Shown: positions 7,438 through 12,225 of the stretch, piece after piece
Numbering within the stretch: the first letter of the stretch is position 1
Layout: each line of letters begins with the position of its first letter
Assembly: GCA_964561495.1 (NCBI GenBank)
Contig: CAZLPW010000060.1
Location: 1-12,225 of the forward strand
Length of the DNA stretch: 12,225 nucleotides
DNA from: CAZLPW01 sp964561495
GTDB taxonomy: Bacteria > Fidelibacterota > Marinisomatia > Marinisomatales > UBA1611
Reading direction: 5' to 3'
Notes under the pieces: generated by a model
Seen by the model: the letters and a program-made list of their open reading frames with translations, nothing else
Told to the model about the DNA's origin: nothing
Databases searched by the model: none
Translations under genes and position numbers: made by a program

Positions 7438-7447
7438 TTTTAAATAA

Positions 7448-7702
7448 ATGGATAGACATCCCCAACAGATAAAAAGAGAGCGCCAAGACATTAAAAAGAA
7501 TGAGAGAAATGTATCAAGAAGATCAGCTCTAAGCACTCTTATAAAAAATGTACTAAACTCCTCAAAAAAGGAGGAAGCTGAGCCTCTCTATAAAGCTGCA
7601 GTGAGCGCAATCGATAAGGCAACAAAAACAAACCTTATCCATAAGAATACCGGATCAAGGAGAAAGTCCAGAATCACCAGGCACCTAAATAGCCTGTCTT
7701 AG
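7448..7702 (+). CDS. rpsT: 30S ribosomal protein S20
   Basis: Primary 16S rRNA-binding protein of the small subunit body, an 84-residue basic helical protein of normal family length. The pattern is typical: an N-terminal basic helix (QQIKRERQDIKKNERN), a central LSTLIKNVL segment, AAVSAIDKATKTNLIHKNTG with the hallmark IHKN turn at about residues 64-67, and a closing SRRKSRITRHLNSL helix. The very start, MDRHPQQIKRE, replaces the commoner MANIKSAKKR. It has its own candidate promoter and a strong AAGGA site, and is the only plus-strand gene here. It converges on guaB with only 9 bases between the stop codons. Confidence 0.95.
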   Translation: MDRHPQQIKRERQDIKKNERNVSRRSALSTLIKNVLNSSKKEEAEPLYKAAVSAIDKATKTNLIHKNTGSRRKSRITRHLNSLS

Positions 7703-7718
7703 AATTAAGCCCTATTTA
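7686..7718. repeat. Imperfect inverted repeat over the rpsT/guaB convergent stops
   Basis: TAAATAG (7686-7692) is complementary to CTATTTA (7712-7718). Inside it CTTA (7698-7701) pairs with TAAG (7706-7709) around a GAAT loop. The dyad spans both stop codons and could form a weak hairpin in either transcript. Neither side has a clear U-run or GC-rich stem, so calling it a bidirectional terminator is speculative. Confidence 0.25.
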
Positions 7719-9181
7719 TCCAATACCTGGTAATTAGGAGACTCTTTCATTATTCGAACCTCATGAGGGTGGTTCTCTTTTACACCTGCGGTGGTTATCT
7801 GTACAAATTTAGCGTTTGCGCTAAATTCATGTATAGTCTTTGACCCGCAATATCCCATCGAAGACCTTAGCCCACCGAGTAATTGGTGGATTGAATTTTT
7901 AACAGGACCACGATATGGGACCATCCCCTCAATACCCTCAGGAACAAGCTTGGTGGAGTCTGTTCCCTCTTGAAAGTATCTGTCTCCGCTTCCACGTTTC
8001 ATTGCACCAAGAGAGCCCATTCCTCGATAGGATTTGTACTGTCTTCCTTCATATAAGATAAATTCTCCAGGGCTTTCATCCATGCCCGCTAACAAACTAC
8101 CAAGCATCACAGAGTGAGCTCCAGCGGCGAGGCTTTTTGCGATATCTCCACTATAGCGAATGCCTCCATCTGCGATAACGGGGATATCAGATCCTTGAGC
8201 ATAATCCACTGCATTCATTATGGCAGTTAACTGTGGGATACCGACACCAGCAACAACTCTGGTTGTACAGCTAGCGCCCGCTCCTATACCAACCTTAACA
8301 CAGTCGACGCCTGCATCAATTAGAGATCTGACTCCTTCAGCCGTGGCTACATTCCCAGCGACAAGCTCAACCTCTGGCACGCTAGCTTTTATTGTTTCTG
8401 TTAGACCAAGTACATTCGATGAGTGCCCATGAGCAGTATCAATAAATAAAACATCAACCCCCGCATCCTTTAGCGCGTTCGCTCTGTCAATTCCGTCTGA
8501 GGAAATACCAATCGCAGCTCCTACACGAAGGCGGCCACTTCTATCCTTACAGGCTAAAGGAAAGTCTTCCTTTTTTTGTATATCCTTAACCGTAATTAGG
8601 CCCGATAGGTTTTTATCATCATCAACCACTAGGAGTTTCTCAATACGATGTTTTTGCAATATCTCTTTTGACTTTTCTAATGACGTTCCTACAGGAACAG
8701 TTACCAGATTTTCTGATGTCATCTGCGTTGAGACAGGTAGCTCATCATCAGTGTGAAATCGTATATCACGATTAGTAATAATACCTACAAGTTTATTGTC
8801 TGTTACAACCGGGAGGCCACTTATTCTAAATTTCTTCATTAGTTTCTTAGCATCTTCTATAGAGCTGCTGGATTCAATAGTAATGGGATCCTGAATCATC
8901 CCGCTTTCTGATCTTTTTACCATATCAACCATAGAGGACTGCTCTTCAATAGTCAGATTCTTATGGATAACGCCGATCCCTCCAGAACGCGCCATTGCGA
9001 TTGCCATCTCATATTCCGTTACGGTATCCATCGCGGCGCTAATAATAGGAACATTCAGACTGATTTTTTTTGTTAAACTGGTCCTGAGATCAACATCCCT
9101 AGGAAGTATATTTGAGCTCTGTGGGACTAGGAGAACATCATCAAAAGTTAGGGCTGTTTTAAAAGGTGGTCTGTTGCTCAT
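7712..9181 (-). CDS. guaB: Inosine-5'-monophosphate dehydrogenase
   Basis: Oxidises IMP to XMP with NAD, the committed step of GMP synthesis, as a cytosolic tetramer. The N-terminal part of the barrel (LTFDDVLLVP, 11-20) is followed by a CBS-domain pair at about 95-205. The barrel then resumes with the NAD-site motif DTAHGHS (248-254), the catalytic loop around C305, ADGGIRYSGDI (337-347), YRGMGSLGAM (385-394), RGSGDRYFQ (396-404, with R401 as the family's catalytic arginine) and the flap VPEGIEGMVPYRG (413-425). The length of 489 is typical. The loop before C305 reads GIGAGASCTTR rather than the usual GIGPGSICTTR, changing the serine that normally contacts the IMP phosphate to alanine. The ATG at 9179-9181 lies 5 bases after the hutH stop, with GGAA upstream, so the two are probably co-transcribed. 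Confidence 0.98.
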   Translation of the reverse strand: MSNRPPFKTALTFDDVLLVPQSSNILPRDVDLRTSLTKKISLNVPIISAAMDTVTEYEMAIAMARSGGIGVIHKNLTIEEQSSMVDMVKRSESGMIQDPITIESSSSIEDAKKLMKKFRISGLPVVTDNKLVGIITNRDIRFHTDDELPVSTQMTSENLVTVPVGTSLEKSKEILQKHRIEKLLVVDDDKNLSGLITVKDIQKKEDFPLACKDRSGRLRVGAAIGISSDGIDRANALKDAGVDVLFIDTAHGHSSNVLGLTETIKASVPEVELVAGNVATAEGVRSLIDAGVDCVKVGIGAGASCTTRVVAGVGIPQLTAIMNAVDYAQGSDIPVIADGGIRYSGDIAKSLAAGAHSVMLGSLLAGMDESPGEFILYEGRQYKSYRGMGSLGAMKRGSGDRYFQEGTDSTKLVPEGIEGMVPYRGPVKNSIHQLLGGLRSSMGYCGSKTIHEFSANAKFVQITTAGVKENHPHEVRIMKESPNYQVLDK

Positions 9182-9186
9182 GTTTA

Positions 9187-10713
9187 TTATTCCAATCTTA
9201 AAATTGTTTGTATTTTTGAGAGAATCTCTTTTTTAATAATTTTATCAGTTATCAAATCTATTTCAGTTTTTAAAATTCTATCACCAACACTGAAATCACA
9301 TATTTTACCAACTAGATCTAAAATAGTTCCTGTCGCTCTGGCGGGCTTTATTTTTGGGAAGCCCAGGCTGTTAACAGCAGAGGCAACTAACAACTCTATC
9401 GCTAAAATAATTGTAAGGTTTTTTTGTATATCAATCAACTTATAACCCGCCCAAGGAGCCATACTGACCAAGTCTTCTTGCCCCCCAGATGTAGGCAATG
9501 AGTCTATGCTCGCTGGATGGGAGAGTGTTTTATTTTCTGATGCAAGCGCAGAGGCTGTCACATGGGCCATCATATAGCCAGACTCTAGACCTGGTTTAAT
9601 GGTCACAAAGGGCGAAACAATTCCAGGTATCCCTTTCATAAAATAATATATTCTCCTCTCAGAAACTGCCCCAAGCTCAGCAAAAGATATCGATAAATTA
9701 TCCATAGACTGGGCAAGGTGCTCACCATGAAAATGACCTGAGCTTATAACATCACCCGAGCTAAGAACCAGTGGATTATCGCTTACGCTGTTGATTTCAT
9801 TCAAAATAATTTCCTTTGCAGAGTCATAGGTGTCTCTACACGCGCCGTGGATGTGTGGAATACAACGGAAGCTGTATGGATCTTGGACCTTTCCGCAGTT
9901 TTTGTGAGAGCCGACAATTTTACTCCCGCTTAGGATTCTGTAAATATTTCTGGCTGAGTCTCTCTGACCTTTGTGCAACTTCAATTCATGAACATCAGAA
10001 CGAAAAACGTTTCTACTTGACAAACTATTTTCTACAGATATAGCGCCAACTATGTCAGCAGTTTTTATAAGATTCTCACCACTAAGGAGAGTTGAGATAG
10101 CTATTGCAGAGGAGACATGCGTACCATTAATCAGGCTTATACCCTCCTTCGCTTTCAGGCTGATCGCTTTTATTTTTGCCTTACCTAGGGCTGTTGAGGT
10201 TTTCATCTTCTTGCCTTCATAAAATGAAAAGCCTTCTCCTATAAGTGCGAGACCGAGATGCGCCAAAGGGGCAAGGTCTCCGCTGGCTCCGACCGAACCT
10301 CTTTCAGGGATATAGGGGACAATATCTTTATTCAAAAACTGAATGATTTTTTCAACAAGGTCCAGCCTAATACCGCTATATCCCTTAGCATAAGTCAATA
10401 ATTTTAAGACCATTACTGTTCGACAGATCCCAAGGCTTAGTGGCTCTCCGATACCAGTTGCGTGACTGCGGATTAAATTAAGCTGTAATAATTCTTGATC
10501 TCTCTTTTTAATCTGAATATCACTAAGCTTCCCAAACCCTGTATTCACGCCGTATATTGTGTTGCCCTGCTTAATACTATTATTGAGTCTGTCTCTGGAT
10601 CGTTTAATCTTTAATTTAGAGGAACCAGCGAGTCTAATCTTTACCCTGTCTTTAAACAAAGGTGAAAAATCTTTAAGCCTATAGGATTTGGAGGATATAG
10701 TTAGGGTTTCCAT
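9187..10713 (-). CDS. hutH: Histidine ammonia-lyase
   Basis: Cytosolic MIO-dependent lyase that removes ammonia from L-histidine to give urocanate, the first step of histidine catabolism. The prosthetic group would form from A143-S144-G145 in GSVGASGDLAPLAHLG. Other active-site elements are YGVNTGFG (54-61, catalytic tyrosine), LINGTHV (194-200), QDPYSFRC (277-284) and SGGQEDLVSMA (409-419). The selectivity pair is S83-H84 (IRSHATGIGEPL), the form of histidine lyases. Tyrosine lyases carry HL and phenylalanine lyases FL at this place. In LINGTHV, histidine follows NGT where the family usually has glutamine. The length of 508 is usual. The ATG at 10711-10713 has no clear ribosome binding site and lies 56 bases after the helicase stop. 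No hutU, hutI, hutG or hut regulator is present, so the pathway cannot be confirmed from this window. Confidence 0.94.
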   Translation of the reverse strand: METLTISSKSYRLKDFSPLFKDRVKIRLAGSSKLKIKRSRDRLNNSIKQGNTIYGVNTGFGKLSDIQIKKRDQELLQLNLIRSHATGIGEPLSLGICRTVMVLKLLTYAKGYSGIRLDLVEKIIQFLNKDIVPYIPERGSVGASGDLAPLAHLGLALIGEGFSFYEGKKMKTSTALGKAKIKAISLKAKEGISLINGTHVSSAIAISTLLSGENLIKTADIVGAISVENSLSSRNVFRSDVHELKLHKGQRDSARNIYRILSGSKIVGSHKNCGKVQDPYSFRCIPHIHGACRDTYDSAKEIILNEINSVSDNPLVLSSGDVISSGHFHGEHLAQSMDNLSISFAELGAVSERRIYYFMKGIPGIVSPFVTIKPGLESGYMMAHVTASALASENKTLSHPASIDSLPTSGGQEDLVSMAPWAGYKLIDIQKNLTIILAIELLVASAVNSLGFPKIKPARATGTILDLVGKICDFSVGDRILKTEIDLITDKIIKKEILSKIQTILRLE

Positions 10714-10769
10714 TGGTGAATTTATGGAAGATCATTAAATCAATCCAATTGGCTAATAAAAAAAATTAA

Positions 10770-12225
10770 TTATCTGATGGTGGTGATCTCAGAAAAAGAG
10801 TTCATTTCAACAGGGAGATACCGATAAAATATTTCTCCATACCTCTTGGAGATAATCCTATTATCAAAGCATATAAACTTTCCAGTATCACTTGTTGTTC
10901 TAATAAGACGCCCAAAGCCTTGACGAAAACGGATCGCGCACTCAGGGAGTGTGAACTCCATAAAGCTATTTCCACCATTTCTTGTTACATACTCGGAATA
11001 TGATTTTACCAGCGGATCAGAAGGCACGTCAAAAGGAAGCTTAACCAGCACAAGTATTTCCAATAATTCACCAGGAAGGTCAACCCCCTCCCAAAAACTA
11101 TTTGTCCCAAAAAGTATACCGTTGCTGTGCTGGTGCATTCCCCTTATTATACCAGGCCTAGAGGCTCCACTAGTCTGAGCAAACAGCGGTAAGCTCCTCC
11201 CACCTTTCTTATTTTTTAATGCATCGGCTGTATCAGAGAGTGATTTTCTTGATGTAAAAAGGACCATCATTCTTTTTTGAAAGTTGTGATGCAAATAGTA
11301 AATCATATCTGCCATTGCCTGAGGATCTTTAGACAGATCTTTCCCTCCACCATACTGATAGTATGTTACCTGATCACTGTAAAAGAACGGACTAATAAAA
11401 TCTTTTTTGTGTACATTTGAGTGCATTTCAAGACCATTTCTCAATAAAAAATATTCAAATGAATCATTTACCTTTAGGGTCGCTGATGTAAGCAGACAGT
11501 GGTCTACCTTTTGAAAAAGGATTTGGTTTAATTTTTTACCAACATCTATAACAGAGGCATGGAGCGATACATCAAGGCTTTGACTTTTTGGGCCAAACCT
11601 TTTGAATTCGCCCTCTAACCAGTAAACCCAGTTAGGATCTTGGTTCTCAGTTAGGAGCATAATATTATCAAATAAAATAGAAATTATTTCATATTCACGC
11701 TCGAGAGTCTTATGCAATACCCGGTATTTTTCTCTGGTCGGATCTATCTCCAGTATCGCTTTTTTAAGTGTATTTAATAATTGAGAAATTTTTAGAAAAT
11801 CGCTCTTAAGGTCTTTTAACTCGATATTAACCGATGCATATTTTTTTTCTATGTTTCTCAGGATTGGCTTCTCCTGATATGATCTCTCTATATCAAAAAG
11901 ATGCTCGTTATCATTTGAAATTGCTGTCATAAACTCCTTTAGTGACACCTGAGTGTTGGTGACAATATCTTTTAAATCATCTCTCATTTTTTTTATCGCT
12001 GGCTCTGTATCTCCAATCTTCGATAGGATACTATTCCACCTTACATTTCGCGGTTGACTTGGGTCAGTACTCTGTAATAAAAAAGAAATATTTTTTTGAC
12101 TAAAATCTATTCGATATTGGTCAAAGGCACTCTTAATTAGGTTGTGAGCCTCATCGATAATAATTGAATTGAAATCTGGCAAAAGATTGGAACCAGCAGC
12201 CTCAATTAAAAGGAGAGAATGATTT
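10770..12225 (-). CDS. DinG-family ATP-dependent DNA helicase, C-terminal part (5' end beyond the window)
   Basis: Superfamily 2, XPD/DinG-like helicase that unwinds DNA or R-loop and D-loop structures in repair. The frame is open to the right edge. The visible part begins NHSLLLIEAAGSNLL, matching the conserved NHxLL element just before the Walker B box IIIDEAHNL (DEAH at about 12144-12155). A TTG at 12180-12182 is in frame but internal, not the start. A long, partly coiled helical insertion follows. Then come LTSATLKV (motif III-like), MMVLFTSRKSL, GILFGTNSFWEGVDLPG (motif V) and AIRFRQGFGRLIR (motif VI). The end, CFDNRIISKRYG, is typical for the family. The P-loop and the four iron-sulfur cysteines would lie upstream, outside the window. 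It is followed by hutH after 56 bases, with no convincing terminator between. Confidence 0.9.
   Translation of the reverse strand, partial: NHSLLLIEAAGSNLLPDFNSIIIDEAHNLIKSAFDQYRIDFSQKNISFLLQSTDPSQPRNVRWNSILSKIGDTEPAIKKMRDDLKDIVTNTQVSLKEFMTAISNDNEHLFDIERSYQEKPILRNIEKKYASVNIELKDLKSDFLKISQLLNTLKKAILEIDPTREKYRVLHKTLEREYEIISILFDNIMLLTENQDPNWVYWLEGEFKRFGPKSQSLDVSLHASVIDVGKKLNQILFQKVDHCLLTSATLKVNDSFEYFLLRNGLEMHSNVHKKDFISPFFYSDQVTYYQYGGGKDLSKDPQAMADMIYYLHHNFQKRMMVLFTSRKSLSDTADALKNKKGGRSLPLFAQTSGASRPGIIRGMHQHSNGILFGTNSFWEGVDLPGELLEILVLVKLPFDVPSDPLVKSYSEYVTRNGGNSFMEFTLPECAIRFRQGFGRLIRTTSDTGKFICFDNRIISKRYGEIFYRYLPVEMNSFSEITTIR

Larger units (their letters stand above)
7236..7447. other. AT-rich divergent intergenic region between meaB and rpsT
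   Basis: These 212 bases separate the divergent starts of meaB and rpsT and are much richer in A and T than the flanking genes. They include a perfect 12-base palindrome, ATAAATATTTAT at 7308-7319, which may be chance in such composition. The rpsT-proximal end holds a plausible promoter and ribosome binding site. I found no convincing promoter for meaB: a TTGACC on the minus strand at 7264-7269 lies too close to the start and lacks a good partner. No small ORF or RNA gene is evident. Confidence 0.7.

Noticed and set aside
9816..10043. Plus-strand open frame of 75 codons inside hutH
   Set aside because: It is the shadow of the highly conserved hutH active-site region. It has no ribosome binding site and no family resemblance.
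10745..10752. CCAATTGG palindrome between the helicase and hutH
   Set aside because: It is an eight-base palindrome without extension or a repeat elsewhere in the window, too short to call an operator.
10756..10790. T-run just after the helicase stop as an intrinsic terminator
   Set aside because: The minus strand has a run of T after the stop, but the only upstream stem is CTGA/TCAG with a long loop, too weak for a terminator.
12180..12182. TTG as the start of the DinG-like helicase
   Set aside because: The frame continues upstream to the window edge with the conserved NHSLLL element. The codon is an internal leucine just before the DEAH box.
1..12225. A hidden CRISPR array, transposon, prophage or defence cassette
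   Set aside because: No direct repeats with spacers, no transposase or integrase, no terminal repeats and no unexplained gene. Every gap over 60 bases was read and is accounted for.

Overview
The window is a gene-dense piece of an AT-rich Gram-negative bacterial chromosome, probably from an uncultured organism. A run of ten N at 215-224 marks an assembly gap, so the sequence is likely a metagenome or single-cell scaffold. The LPS enzymes (KDO transferase, family 9 heptosyltransferase) show an LPS-type outer membrane. The ftsY-rimO adjacency and a KDO transferase with a Bacteroidetes/Chlorobi-like C-terminal motif hint at the FCB group, perhaps a marine lineage such as Marinimicrobia. That placement is an inference from recalled family features, not from a search. 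I see no mobile element, CRISPR array, tRNA, rRNA or defence system, and nothing that looks like a new biological system.

Layout. Positions 1 to 7235 hold eight genes in one direction on the minus strand. In transcription order they are meaB, tatC, a long-chain polyprenyl diphosphate synthase, a family 9 glycosyltransferase, waaA (KDO transferase), a CDP-alcohol phosphatidyltransferase (pgsA-like), ftsY and rimO, the last running off the left edge. Most junctions overlap by 8-11 bases or are 3-34 bases apart. The one larger gap is 82 bases, before pgsA. This looks like one long operon or two, serving envelope construction (quinone or lipid side chains, LPS inner core, phospholipid), protein export and targeting (TatC, FtsY) and S12 modification.

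Positions 7236 to 7447 are a very AT-rich divergent intergenic region. It carries a plausible promoter and a clear ribosome binding site for rpsT (ribosomal protein S20), the only plus-strand gene. rpsT converges on guaB, with 9 bases between their stop codons.

Positions 7712 to 12225 are again minus strand: a DinG-type helicase (5' end beyond the right edge), then hutH (histidine ammonia-lyase), then guaB (IMP dehydrogenase) 5 bases after hutH. HutH opens histidine breakdown, but no other hut gene is present here. All genes are core or common metabolic genes. The observations worth a second look are a gap-induced false frameshift in rimO, start-codon ambiguity in pgsA, active-site loop variants in GuaB and WaaA, the isolated hutH, and the compact convergent rpsT/guaB junction.
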